Below are positions 1-8,776 of a DNA stretch of 44,249 bases, in pieces. Source of the stretch: an uncultured beta proteobacterium (GTDB taxonomy: Bacteria; Pseudomonadota; Gammaproteobacteria; Burkholderiales; SG8-41); contig CAIVHG010000008.1 of NCBI GenBank assembly GCA_903905655.1, positions 1 to 44,249 of the forward strand, written 5' to 3'. Every line of letters starts with the position of its first letter. Position 1 is the first letter of the stretch. The translations under genes were made by a program, and so were the position numbers. The notes below the pieces were generated by a model that ran no database searches, was not told the origin of the DNA, and saw only the letters and a list, made by a program, of their open reading frames with translations.

Positions 1-144
1 AGGCTCGCGCAACCCTGTTCAAAACAATTTTGAATCGATCCAAAACCGCCGCCTGAGCACATCTCCAAAAACCACCGCTTCAGGCTCATACCTGCATTGG
101 AATATACTCCCCCACTCAGCGGCGAGGTCACGCTGAACGCGCTT
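1..144. other. Left-edge stretch without an assigned gene
   Basis: No gene can be assigned here with confidence. On the plus strand one frame is open from the left edge to a TGA at 54-56 and would encode a short tail (ending LNRSKTAA), which could be the C-terminus of a gene lying outside the window and convergent with the kinase at 145. GCCTGA (51-56) and TCAGGC (80-85) could pair as a weak stem between the two gene ends, but there is no T-run. On the minus strand an ATG near 94 opens a frame to the window edge, with no recognisable product. A response regulator for the neighbouring kinase, if linked, would have to lie beyond this edge. Confidence 0.3.
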
Positions 145-2664
145 CTAGATTTCGGCTGGCGCCTCCGGGAGAGCAGGTGCGGACGCCTTGGCGCTGCGCG
201 GGATGATGATCTCGATCGCTGTGCCGGCGCCCGGTGCGCTCGTAATATTCATTTGGCCGCCGAGCATCGCGGCACGCTCGCGCATGCCGATCAGGCCGAA
301 CGAGCGGCGCTTCGCCTGAGAGTCGCCGGCCATGCCTTTGCCGTTGTCATTGACGTCGAGGATGATCTTGCCCGAGGGATCCCCATACAGCGACACTACC
401 ACTTCGGTCGCCGCGGCATGCCGCGCCACATTGGTGAGCGACTCCTGAACCATTCTGTAAAGCGCCGTGGCGAGCCGGCTGTCCACGCTCAGGTCCTCCG
501 GGTGCACGCTGAACTCGCAGTCGATGCGGGTTCGATCCGCGAACTCTTCGACCAGGCCGCGCAGCGCGGGCACCAGGCCCAGTTCGTCCAGCACCACCGG
601 CCGTAGACGAGTGGCAATCTGCTTCACGGCGCGCGCCGTGTCGTTGAGCAGCAGGTTCATGTCCGCCAACTGCTGGTTCAGCGCCGGCGCGCTGGCGGGG
701 ACCGCGACGGCAAGCGCCTGCAGCTGCAGCTTGAGCACCGTGAGCTTCTGCGCGAGCTCGTCGTGCAGTTCGCGTGCAATGCGCTTGCGCTCCTCCTCCT
801 GGATCGACTCCTGGACCGCGGTCAGCGCCTGCAGCTCCTGGTGCGACTTCTTCAGTTCCGCCGTGCGCTCCGCGACCCGGCGCTCCAGATTTTCGTTGAG
901 CGCACGGATTTCGAATTCCATCTGTTTGCGCTCTGTGACATCCATCACCACGCCCGCCATGCGCACGGGCTTGCCTAACCCGTCGCGAAAGACTTCGCCT
1001 CTCACCGAGATCCAGCGCAGGCGCCGGTCGTCGGCCCGCTCGATACGGCATTCCATATCCAGTTGGCCGCCCTCCTTTGCCACATCAAACTTGCGCTGCA
1101 CCTCCACGCGGTCCTCGGCGAGCACGTGCTCGATGAATATCTGGTAGCTCCATGCCTGCTGCAGCGACGAGTAGCCGAAGATCTGGGCGTGGCGCAGGGA
1201 CCGCCACGCCTCATCGGTGGCGAGATCGAGATCCCAGACGCCCACCTCGCCGGCGGCCGACGCAAGATCGAGCCGCTGTTCGCTGTCGACCAACGCCTGC
1301 TCAGCCTCCAGGCGCAGGCTGATGTCCCGCGCCGAGCAAAACAGCGCCGGCCTGCCGTCGACTTCGACGCCGATGCTGCTGATCTCCACGTCGATCAGCC
1401 GCCCGTCGCGCGTGCGATGCTGGGTCTCGAACACGCTGGAGGCTGCGGTCGACTGCAGCAACCGCGCTACGAGCTGTTTGGCTTCCTCTGCGGACCACTG
1501 CGCGTCCCAGTGCGCGACGTTCATGCCCAGCATTTCTTCACGTGCATAGCCCAGCATGGAGCAGAAGGCATCGCTCGCTTCCTGAAGATTGCCCGCGCCG
1601 TCCAGCACATGGATGCCGTCGCTCGCGGTGCGCAACAGCATTTGGTAGCGGTGGCTCTTGCGCGCCAATTCGTCCTCCGCGCGCTGCTTGCCGCGCAGCA
1701 TGACGGTGATGAAAACGCCCGCGAAAATAGCGAGCAGCGCGATGATTACCGCAAATTCCCTTTCGCTCCGCCAGGCAAAGAAGGCGTCATCCAGCGACAA
1801 CGAGACCACCGCGTAGACCGGCAGGCCGCGCAGCTTGTGAAAGGCGTAAAGGCGCGAGACGCGGTCACGGCTCGACGTGGCAATCACGGTGCCGTCGATC
1901 TCTCCGGAGGAGAAATGTCTGGTCAGAAAGCCGCCCCCCGCCGCATCCTCGACTTTGCTGTCATCGAACGGGTAGCGCACCAACAGCGGTCCTAGGGAAT
2001 CGTGCAGCGAAATGGTGCTGCTCTCGCCCAATGGAAGCGTGGCGTAAAAGCTCGTGAAGTTCTCGGCCAGATCCAGGCTCGCAGCTACCACGGCGCCGAA
2101 CTGGCCGTCCGGCAGGTCGACGCGGCGCGCGATATTGACGACCCATTGATTGACGCCGCGCCCGAAGATCACCTCAGAGACGACCGGAGTGCTGCGGGGT
2201 TCGAACCTCAACGCCTGAAAATACTGGCGGTCAGCCAGATTGAGCGGTGCCGGCATATCCACGGAATTGGCGTAGACCGCGCCCTTGGCATCGCTGACGG
2301 ATATCGAGATGACGCCCGCCGTACGCTCCTGGTGCGCTGCCAGGAGCGCCTTGAGATCCTTTTTGCGCGCCTCGGGCAAACGATCTGCGGAAAGCATATC
2401 TGCAGCCGTCAGGCGATCGACCACCCCCAGCAGCGCGAGGTTGGCGCGATCGAAGACCGCCGCCGCGTGCTGCTCGACCAGGCGCGCATAAGACACCGCC
2501 TGATCGTGGACTTTTTGCTCGGCGGCGCGCCGCGAATTGTAGACGGCCGATATCAAAAAACCGACAAAGGCCGCAATCACCAGCCACACCGCAACGTGCA
2601 CCTGCATCGCCTTGCTCATACCCGCGCCGCCATCCTCTGGACCATAGAATCGTTTCCGCATCAT
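145..2664 (-). CDS. Membrane sensor histidine kinase (dCache, two PAS, HisKA_3)
   Basis: This is a sensor kinase of 839 residues of the NarX/UhpB/DegS type. After a short basic N-terminus, a membrane helix lies near residues 20-42. A large extracytoplasmic region resembling a dCache domain spans about 45-310, and a second helix lies near 325-345. Two PAS domains follow (about 365-480 and 490-615), then a coiled linker and a HisKA_3 dimerisation helix with the phospho-acceptor motif RELHDELAQ (His about 634). The ATPase domain has its N-box QESLTNVARHA near 740 and DNGKGM near 773. I start it at the ATG ATG at 2664, which has AGGCGG upstream; the frame stays open further upstream but overlaps the TolC gene. 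It is 71 bp downstream of that gene and may be read from the efflux operon. Kinases of this type normally pair with a LuxR-type regulator, and none is in the window. The ligand is unknown. Confidence 0.88.
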   Translation of the reverse strand: MMRKRFYGPEDGGAGMSKAMQVHVAVWLVIAAFVGFLISAVYNSRRAAEQKVHDQAVSYARLVEQHAAAVFDRANLALLGVVDRLTAADMLSADRLPEARKKDLKALLAAHQERTAGVISISVSDAKGAVYANSVDMPAPLNLADRQYFQALRFEPRSTPVVSEVIFGRGVNQWVVNIARRVDLPDGQFGAVVAASLDLAENFTSFYATLPLGESSTISLHDSLGPLLVRYPFDDSKVEDAAGGGFLTRHFSSGEIDGTVIATSSRDRVSRLYAFHKLRGLPVYAVVSLSLDDAFFAWRSEREFAVIIALLAIFAGVFITVMLRGKQRAEDELARKSHRYQMLLRTASDGIHVLDGAGNLQEASDAFCSMLGYAREEMLGMNVAHWDAQWSAEEAKQLVARLLQSTAASSVFETQHRTRDGRLIDVEISSIGVEVDGRPALFCSARDISLRLEAEQALVDSEQRLDLASAAGEVGVWDLDLATDEAWRSLRHAQIFGYSSLQQAWSYQIFIEHVLAEDRVEVQRKFDVAKEGGQLDMECRIERADDRRLRWISVRGEVFRDGLGKPVRMAGVVMDVTERKQMEFEIRALNENLERRVAERTAELKKSHQELQALTAVQESIQEEERKRIARELHDELAQKLTVLKLQLQALAVAVPASAPALNQQLADMNLLLNDTARAVKQIATRLRPVVLDELGLVPALRGLVEEFADRTRIDCEFSVHPEDLSVDSRLATALYRMVQESLTNVARHAAATEVVVSLYGDPSGKIILDVNDNGKGMAGDSQAKRRSFGLIGMRERAAMLGGQMNITSAPGAGTAIEIIIPRSAKASAPALPEAPAEI

Positions 2665-2735
2665 GGTCAAGATCCGCCTGCCGGTCAATCCCTTCCCGGG
2701 GCAGGTGGGATGGCCGGCACAGCAATAGAGACTGC

Positions 2736-4133
2736 TTAAGGCGCGGCCAGCGTGCCGTCGATTTCCCGCAGTTCCGCTTCGCCGAGTTCTCCGGCCACCG
2801 CCGACAAACGCAGCCGATCTAGCAGCAGCTGGTATTTGGTCTGCAGCAGATTGCGCTGCATCTGATAGAAATCGTTCTGCGCGTTCATGAAGTCGAGCAT
2901 CGTGCGCGCGCCAACCTCGACGCCGGTCTCGGTGGCATCGAGCCGGGACTGCGCCGACTTCAGCGCCTGCTCGCCGGCATGCACACGCACGCCGCCGGTG
3001 CTCACCGCGAGCCATGCCGCCTGCGCCTGGCGCAGCACCTGCTCGCGCAAGGCCCGGGTATCGAATTGCGCTTTGACTGCGAGCGCGCTCGCCTCGTCGC
3101 GCTTGGCGCTGCGCATGCCGCCGTTGTATAGCGGGATCGTGAGCTGCACGCCTACGGTGCGCGTGCTCGAGGTGATGTGTGTCGTGCCGAAGCCGCTCGC
3201 ACCCTGCATCCGGTCGTCGGCGATGCGCGCCACCAGATCCAGGGTAGGTGAAACGAGGGCGCGGAATTTCTGCACCTCGTCGCGTGCGATTTCCTGGCCC
3301 AGCTCCTGCATCGCGAGCAAGGGATTGTGCTGCGCGGCCCGCTCCGTCCAAGCAGCCAGCGGCCCGGCAGCGTAGCGCTCGAACTGTGCGCTGCGCACGA
3401 TGCGCTTGAGGCGCGGCGCCGGGCTGCCGGTGAGATCGCCGTACAAGGCGCGCCTGGTTTGCACTTCGTTGTCGGCGAGGATGACCTGGTTCACGACGTC
3501 GTCAAAGCGCGCCTGTGCCTCCTCGCGATCGGTCACGGGCGTGGCCCCCGCGTCAAATTTCTCCCGCGCCACATCTAGCGCATGCCCGGCCGCCGCCTTC
3601 TGCGCGGTGAGCGTTGCCAGCGTCTCCTCAGCCAGCACCAGCCCGAAGTACGCCTGCGCCGCGCGCAGGATCAAGTCCTGCTGCGCCGCGCGGAACTCGG
3701 CCTGCGCCAGTTGCGACTGGCGTTCGAGCTGCTGCGCGCTCGCCTGTCGCTGCGCGTTATACAGCGGCTGCTGCAGCGTCAGCCCCCAGGCGGTGGTCTG
3801 CCCGCCGTCGATCGAAGTGCGAAACGTGGCGTCATTCGACGCGCCGAATCCAGGCGCGGAGAATTGCGCTCCAGTCGTATTGCGGTCGTTCGTCATGTAA
3901 CCGGCCGAGCCATTTACCGACACCTCGGGCAGACCCAGCGCCCGTGCCTGCCGCTGCCGCGTCTGCCCGGCCTCGAGCTGCGCGCGCGCCGCCTGGTAAA
4001 CCGCGTCGTGCTGCTGCGCTGCGAGCCACGCATCGACGAGGTCTGCTGCGGCGTGCACTGCCGGCGCGACCGCAACCATTGCGAGGCCGGCGAGCAGGCT
4101 TACAGCGCGGACTGCGGCATTCATCAGGCGCAT
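2736..4133 (-). CDS. TolC-family outer membrane channel
   Basis: It encodes the outer membrane exit duct of a tripartite efflux pump, 465 residues. A Sec signal peptide is evident (residues about 1-29, ending near VHAAA). The body has two repeats of long heptad-rich helices typical of TolC, with the recurring LQQPLYN and LTIPLYNGG segments that mark the start of strand-helix units in this family. There is no lipobox, so unlike the second channel at 22753 it is predicted not to be a lipoprotein. The ATG at 4133 follows the DUF2892 stop by 10 bp, so it belongs to the same operon as the RND pump and adaptor. Family membership is clear; the substrate cannot be told from sequence. Confidence 0.93.
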   Translation of the reverse strand: MRLMNAAVRAVSLLAGLAMVAVAPAVHAAADLVDAWLAAQQHDAVYQAARAQLEAGQTRQRQARALGLPEVSVNGSAGYMTNDRNTTGAQFSAPGFGASNDATFRTSIDGGQTTAWGLTLQQPLYNAQRQASAQQLERQSQLAQAEFRAAQQDLILRAAQAYFGLVLAEETLATLTAQKAAAGHALDVAREKFDAGATPVTDREEAQARFDDVVNQVILADNEVQTRRALYGDLTGSPAPRLKRIVRSAQFERYAAGPLAAWTERAAQHNPLLAMQELGQEIARDEVQKFRALVSPTLDLVARIADDRMQGASGFGTTHITSSTRTVGVQLTIPLYNGGMRSAKRDEASALAVKAQFDTRALREQVLRQAQAAWLAVSTGGVRVHAGEQALKSAQSRLDATETGVEVGARTMLDFMNAQNDFYQMQRNLLQTKYQLLLDRLRLSAVAGELGEAELREIDGTLAAP

Positions 4134-4143
4134 CTCATCGCTT

Positions 4144-4353
4144 TCAGTTGCCGGCGCTCACACCGAATTTGCGCAGGATGATCTCCAGCGGGCACCAGCG
4201 GGTCAAGCCGCTCTGCAGCAGATTGAATCCGACAAAGGCGGTGAACCAGAGCCAGTACGCGCTCACGAACAATGGGCTGGCCGATACGCCCAACGCCAGC
4301 GATATCAGGATGAAAGAACCCGCAAAGACGCGTGTGATCTGCCAGGAAGTCAT
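4144..4353 (-). CDS. Small DUF2892 (YgaP-type) inner membrane protein
   Basis: This is a 69-residue protein with two predicted membrane helices (about 7-24 and 28-47) and the tail motif RWCPLEIILRKFGV, which matches the CP...L.K.G ending of DUF2892, the membrane hairpin of E. coli YgaP. Its ATG overlaps the RND pump stop as ATGA, so translation is probably coupled. YgaP-type hairpins are often found beside sulfur-handling proteins such as rhodaneses, but no rhodanese domain is present here. Its position inside an efflux operon suggests an accessory to the pump or to membrane stress; this is inference. The single Cys in the CP motif is the only obvious reactive residue. Confidence 0.85.
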   Translation of the reverse strand: MTSWQITRVFAGSFILISLALGVSASPLFVSAYWLWFTAFVGFNLLQSGLTRWCPLEIILRKFGVSAGN

Positions 4354-7300
4354 GGCTGCACTCCTATGGTTGGTGGATGGGGCCGGCGGCGGTACGCGAT
4401 GTAATAGAGCAGCGGTATCACGACCAGCGTGAGCAGCGTGGACACGAAGATGCCGAAAATCAGAGAAATCGCGAGCCCGTTGAAGATCGGGTCATCGAGA
4501 ATGAACAGCGCGCCCAGCATGGCGGCGAGCGCCGTGAGCATGATCGGCTGGGCGCGGGTGATTGCCGAATGCACCACCGCGTCCTTGAGCGCGGCTCCGC
4601 GCGCGAGCTCCAGATTGATGAAGTCAACCAGCAGTATCGAGTTGCGCACGATGATGCCGGCGAGCGCGATCATGCCGATCATGGAAGTGGCGGTGAATTG
4701 CGCACCGAGCAGCGCGTGCCCCGGCATCACGCCCACCACGGTAAGCGGGATCGGCGCCAGGATAATGAGCGGCGTCCGATAGGAACCGAACTGCGCAACC
4801 CCCAGCAGATAGATGAGCACCAGTCCCACCGCGTAGGCAAGGCCCATGTCGCGGAAGGTCTCGTAGGTCACCTGCCATTCGCCGTCCCACTTAAATGCGT
4901 AGCCGCGGTAGCGGTCCGTGGGCTGGCTCACGAAATGCTCCTCCAGTGCAGCGCCGCCCGGCAGCGCCAGGTTCTTCAATGGAGCGCGCATTGCGAACAT
5001 GCCGTAAAGCGGGCTGTCGACTTTGCCGGAGACGTCGCCGGTCACGTAGACCACCGGCAGCAGATCTTTGTGATAGATCGGCTGCTCGGCAAGCGCGTCC
5101 TGCACCGTCACCAGCTCGCGTATCGGCACCAGCTGGCCCTGCGCGCTGCGCACCGATAGCTGCAGCAGTTCGCGCAGGTTCGCCTGCGCCGCCACCGGCA
5201 GCTGCAGCCGGGCGCTCACCGGATATTTGCTCTCGTCGTGCAGATAGGTCGCCTCTACGCCAGACAGTCCGGCGCGCAGCGTGGACACGACATCCTGCTG
5301 CGCGATGCCCAGCAGGGCCGCCTTGCGCCGGTCGATGACGAGCACCTGCCGCGGCGCATCTGCGAGCGTGCTCGCGTCCACGTCCACCACATCCGGCGTA
5401 GCCTTAAAGAGCGTGCGCACGCGCTCGGCGAGGCGCCGCGCCGCGGCATCGTCGGGCCCGTAAATCTCTGCGACGATGGGCGCCAGCACCGGCGGGCCGG
5501 GCGGAACCTCAACCACCTTGACGCGGGCGCCGTAATGCGCGCCGATGCGCGCGAGTTCCGGCCGCATGTGGGCCGCGATGGCATGGCTTTGCTCGCTGCG
5601 CTGCGCTTTGTCGACCAGGTTCACCTGGATGTCGCCGACCTCACCTCCCGCGCGCAGATAGTATTGCCGCACCAGACCGTTGAAGTTGATCGGTGCTGCA
5701 GTGCCTGCGTACGCCTGGTAGTCAGTAACCTCTGCGCGGGTCGAAAGAAACGCTCCCATTTCGTGCAGCAGCGCCGCAGTGCGCTCCACGGGGGTGCCCG
5801 CCGGCATGTCGACCACCACCTGGAACTCGGACTTGTTGTCGAAGGGCAGCATCTTCAGCACCACCAGCCGCAGCGCCGGCAGCGCGAGCGAAACCGCGAT
5901 CAGCGCGCCCACCCCAATCCAGAGCTTGAAACGGTTACGCGCGCCCTTCGCATCGTCGAGAAAAGGCGCATAGATGCGGCCGAAGATGCGCGCGAGACGT
6001 CCGGCAGTGGCCGGCGCGCCCACGTGCGCATGCGCGAGGAAGCGCAGCGCCAGCCACGGTGTGACGACAAAAGCGACCGCCAGCGAAATCAGCATGCCCA
6101 TGCTGGCATTGATCGGGATCGGGCTCATGTAAGGGCCCATCAGCCCGGAGACGAAAGCCATCGGCAGCAGGGCCGCGATCACCGTAAGCGTGGCGAGTAT
6201 GGTCGGGCCGCCCACTTCGTCCACCGCATACGGGATCAGCTCAGCGAGCGCCTTGCCGAGATGCAGCGCCTGGTGGCGGTGTATGTTCTCGACCACCACG
6301 ATCGCGTCATCCACCAGGATGCCGATGGAAAAGATCAGCGCAAAAAGCGAAACGCGATTGAGCGTGAAGCCCCAGGCCCAGGAGGCGAACAGCGTGGCGG
6401 TGAGCGTGAGCACCACGGCGCTGCCCACGATCAGCGCTTCGCGCCGCCCCAATGCGAAGAACACGAGGGCCACCACGCACACCGTCGCGAACAGCAGCTT
6501 CTCGATCAACTTCAGCGCCTTGTCGTTCGCGGTCGCCCCGTAGTTGCGCGTCACCGCAACCTCAACCTTTGCAGGGATCAGCGTGTTCTTCAACCCGTCC
6601 ACGCGCTGAATCACGGCCTGCGCGACGTCCACCGCGTTCTGCCCCGGCTTCTTGGTGACGCTCACGGTGACAGCCGGGTATTCGCCGCCGTTCTTGCCGG
6701 CAACTCCGTGCCACACGTAGCGCTCGGGCGGCGGCGCGCCGTCCTCGACCCGCGCCACACTCTCCAGGAAGACCGGCTTGCCTTCGTGCACGCCAACCAC
6801 CAGCGCCGCGATGTCCGCCGCGCTCTCGAGAAACGGCCCGGTCTCTATGCTCACGCTGTGATTGTTGGCGACCACATTGCCGAGCGGCGCACCCAGGTTC
6901 GCCGACTGCAGGGCGCGCTCGAGGTCGCCGACCGTCACTCCCGCGGCGCGCATGCGCGCCGCATCGAGCTCGACATTCACCGCATGCTTGGGTCCGCCGA
7001 GGGTCACCACTTCGCGCGTGCCGCGCACGCGCTTGATCTCGGACTCCATCGAATGCGCGATGCGCTCCAGATCGAAGCCCCCAACCGCCGGATCTTTGGA
7101 ATAGAGCGTGAGCGTGACGATCGGCACGTCGTCGATGCCCTTGGGCTTGACGATGGGCCGCAATGCGCCGAGGTTCGCGGGCAGCCAGTCGCGGTTCGAT
7201 TCCAGCGTGTCGTAGAGACGCACCAGCGCTTCGGTGCGCGGCACGCCGACTTCGAACTGCACGGTGATGACGGCGAGCCCCGGCCGCGAGACCGAGGTGA

Positions 7301-7556
7301 CGTGCTCGACGTTGGCGATCTGCGACAGCACCTGCTCCGCCGGCCCCGCCACCATCTGCTCCACATTGCGTGCCGACGCACCCGGAAACGGGATCAGCAC
7401 ATTGGCCATCGTAACGTTGATCTGCGGCTCCTCCTCGCGCGGGGTAACGATGACCGCGAACGCGCCGAGCAGGAGCGCAATCAGCGCCAGCAGCGGCGTG
7501 ATGCGTGCGCTCTGAAAAAAGCGCGCGATGCGTCCGGATATGCCGAGGGGTGCCAA
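4350..7556 (-). CDS. RND-family efflux pump, inner membrane subunit (first system)
   Basis: This is a proton-driven RND transporter of 1068 residues, full length for the family. It shows the expected plan: a first helix (about 18-37), a periplasmic porter domain, a block of helices with the proton-relay pair Asp416-Asp417 in GILVDDAIVVVEN, a second periplasmic domain and a second helix block ending near residue 1055. The Asp pair fits the HAE-type drug/hydrophobe branch better than the metal-exporting CusA branch, whose relay motif has one Asp. The TREEEPQI-like segment PREEEPQI near 39-46 is shared with RND pumps of environmental proteobacteria. The start is a TTG at 7556 preceded by GAGGA that overlaps the adaptor's TGA; no ATG lies nearby. 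The operon context is adaptor-pump-DUF2892-TolC. Confidence 0.93.
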   Translation of the reverse strand: MAPLGISGRIARFFQSARITPLLALIALLLGAFAVIVTPREEEPQINVTMANVLIPFPGASARNVEQMVAGPAEQVLSQIANVEHVTSVSRPGLAVITVQFEVGVPRTEALVRLYDTLESNRDWLPANLGALRPIVKPKGIDDVPIVTLTLYSKDPAVGGFDLERIAHSMESEIKRVRGTREVVTLGGPKHAVNVELDAARMRAAGVTVGDLERALQSANLGAPLGNVVANNHSVSIETGPFLESAADIAALVVGVHEGKPVFLESVARVEDGAPPPERYVWHGVAGKNGGEYPAVTVSVTKKPGQNAVDVAQAVIQRVDGLKNTLIPAKVEVAVTRNYGATANDKALKLIEKLLFATVCVVALVFFALGRREALIVGSAVVLTLTATLFASWAWGFTLNRVSLFALIFSIGILVDDAIVVVENIHRHQALHLGKALAELIPYAVDEVGGPTILATLTVIAALLPMAFVSGLMGPYMSPIPINASMGMLISLAVAFVVTPWLALRFLAHAHVGAPATAGRLARIFGRIYAPFLDDAKGARNRFKLWIGVGALIAVSLALPALRLVVLKMLPFDNKSEFQVVVDMPAGTPVERTAALLHEMGAFLSTRAEVTDYQAYAGTAAPINFNGLVRQYYLRAGGEVGDIQVNLVDKAQRSEQSHAIAAHMRPELARIGAHYGARVKVVEVPPGPPVLAPIVAEIYGPDDAAARRLAERVRTLFKATPDVVDVDASTLADAPRQVLVIDRRKAALLGIAQQDVVSTLRAGLSGVEATYLHDESKYPVSARLQLPVAAQANLRELLQLSVRSAQGQLVPIRELVTVQDALAEQPIYHKDLLPVVYVTGDVSGKVDSPLYGMFAMRAPLKNLALPGGAALEEHFVSQPTDRYRGYAFKWDGEWQVTYETFRDMGLAYAVGLVLIYLLGVAQFGSYRTPLIILAPIPLTVVGVMPGHALLGAQFTATSMIGMIALAGIIVRNSILLVDFINLELARGAALKDAVVHSAITRAQPIMLTALAAMLGALFILDDPIFNGLAISLIFGIFVSTLLTLVVIPLLYYIAYRRRPHPPTIGVQP

Positions 7557-7565
7557 GTCGATTCC

Positions 7566-8600
7566 TCAGCGCTTTGCGGCGGCCACCGGATCCAGCGCCA
7601 CGCGCTCACCGGCTTCCAGCCCGGCGAGCACTGCAACGCGCTCACCGGTAACACGCCCCAGGCGCACCTGGCGCAGCAGAAATTTGCCGTTCGCCGCCGC
7701 CACGTAAACAGCGTAGAGCTCGGTCCTTTTCACCACTGCGCCGAGCGGGATAGTCAGCTCGCCGCCGCCCTGCGCATTGAGCGGCAGATAAGCGCGTGCG
7801 TAGGCACCCGGGATCAGCTTCACGTTGCCGTGGAGACCGAGGCGCAACTGCAGCGTGTGGCTCGCCGCATCCTGAGTAGGCAGCAGCGTGACCGTCTGCG
7901 CGGTCTGCGAGCGCAGCTCCGCGGGCGCGCCGGGAAACTCGAGCTTTACCGCGGCCGATTTCTTCAGCGCGGCGATGTAGCCCTCGGGCAGCGTCGCCAC
8001 CACCCGCAGCGCAGCCGGGTCGTAGACCGTCATCAAAGGCTTGCCCGGCACCGCCATGTCGCCGACTTCGGTGGCCACGCTCGCCACCACGCCGCCATAG
8101 GGCGCGTGCAGCACATGCAGGGACGTCTCGGTACCCGCAGCCTCGGCCTGCGCGAGCTGCGCGCGCGCCTGCGCCTGAGCGGACTTAAACTGTGCCTCCG
8201 CCTGGTCCATCGCCGCCTGGCTGATATAGCGCTTCTGATAAAGGCGCTGGCTGCGTTCGAATTCTTTTTGTGCTACATCCAACTGTGCGCGCGCTGCCCC
8301 CACCTGAGCGGCGCTCGCCTGCGACTGCTGCTGCGCTGCCCGGTCGTCGATGCGCGCGAGCACTTGGCCGCTGCGCACGCTGTCCCCGGCTTTAACGGCG
8401 AGAGCAGTCACTCGCCCCGCGACCTGCGCCGCGATCACTGTCTGGCGCACGGCTTCCACATAGCCGTCCGCGACGTAAATATCGCCAGCAGCGCCCGATT
8501 GCACGATCGCCGTCGCGACTGGCTGCGACTGCGCCGGGATATTGATCAAGAGCAACCCCGCGCAAATTGCTGCGGCTGCCAGCCACCGCTTACGAATCAT
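7566..8600 (-). CDS. RND efflux periplasmic adaptor subunit (first system)
   Basis: It encodes the periplasmic adaptor linking the RND pump to the TolC channel, 344 residues from the chosen start. A signal peptide spans about 1-24 (no lipobox). The biotinyl-lipoyl half motifs flank a helical hairpin of about residues 85-150 that is rich in Ala, Gln and Arg. The first half motif reads VAGRVTALAVKAGDSVRSGQ, and the second includes HAPYGGVVASVATEVGD. Beta-barrel and membrane-proximal domains follow. I place the start at the ATG at 8600 because GAGGA lies 7 bp upstream. The frame continues upstream to a TTG at 8684, but that would put 28 basic residues in front of a clear signal peptide. The promoter at 8701-8729 would leave a leader of about 94 nt. 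Confidence 0.92.
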   Translation of the reverse strand: MIRKRWLAAAAICAGLLLINIPAQSQPVATAIVQSGAAGDIYVADGYVEAVRQTVIAAQVAGRVTALAVKAGDSVRSGQVLARIDDRAAQQQSQASAAQVGAARAQLDVAQKEFERSQRLYQKRYISQAAMDQAEAQFKSAQAQARAQLAQAEAAGTETSLHVLHAPYGGVVASVATEVGDMAVPGKPLMTVYDPAALRVVATLPEGYIAALKKSAAVKLEFPGAPAELRSQTAQTVTLLPTQDAASHTLQLRLGLHGNVKLIPGAYARAYLPLNAQGGGELTIPLGAVVKRTELYAVYVAAANGKFLLRQVRLGRVTGERVAVLAGLEAGERVALDPVAAAKR

Positions 8601-8646
8601 CGAGTGTTCCTCGCGCCTCTCGCCGCTGCACTTAGCGGCCGATTGC

Positions 8647-8671
8647 AAACAAAGCCGCCGCGTTCGGCGGC
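8647..8671 (-). terminator. Terminator-like hairpin in the leader of the efflux operon (possible attenuator)
   Basis: Read on the minus strand, the 7-bp all-GC stem GCCGCCG / CGGCGGC closes a 4-nt loop AACG and is followed directly by TTTGTTTG. It lies between the operon's predicted transcription start (about 8694) and the adaptor start at 8600. This has the shape of an intrinsic terminator inside a 5' leader. The T-run is interrupted, so its strength is uncertain, and an attenuation role is inference. Confidence 0.45.
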
Positions 8672-8697
8672 ACGCTCTAGCCAAATTGAATCAGGCC

Positions 8698-8726
8698 GTG
8701 ATAATATCACTACATAGTTATATAGT
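8698..8726. promoter_or_regulatory. Two adjoining palindromes, probable ArsR operator
   Basis: The first is a perfect 13-bp palindrome, GTGATA-A-TATCAC (8698-8710). The second, ACTACATA-GT-TATATAGT (8709-8726), is an inverted repeat with 7 of 8 positions matching. The two share the AC at 8709-8710. They lie between the divergent arsR-like gene and the efflux operon and cover the promoter elements of both. ArsR-family repressors bind AT-rich inverted repeats of about this size, so autoregulation plus control of the pump is the natural reading. Confidence 0.6.
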
Positions 8727-8729
8727 CAA
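8701..8729 (-). promoter_or_regulatory. Sigma70-type promoter of the RND efflux operon
   Basis: On the minus strand, TTGACT (8724-8729) is followed after exactly 17 bp by TATTAT (8701-8706). That is a near-consensus promoter pointing into the adaptor gene. Both palindromes of the control region overlap it, so a bound repressor would block RNA polymerase. On the plus strand a weaker candidate for the regulator gene is GTGATA (8698-8703), 17 bp, TATAGT (8721-8726). Confidence 0.6.
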
Positions 8730-8776
8730 TTATGATTACCGCTGCGGCAGCTGCCGTGAAACGGAGAATCGGAAGC

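Noticed and set aside
5238-8717. Very long plus-strand open frame (over 1100 codons) opposite the RND and adaptor genes
   Set aside because: It mirrors well-conserved genes in high-GC DNA, its product is Arg/His/Asp-rich with no family likeness, and it has no ribosome site.
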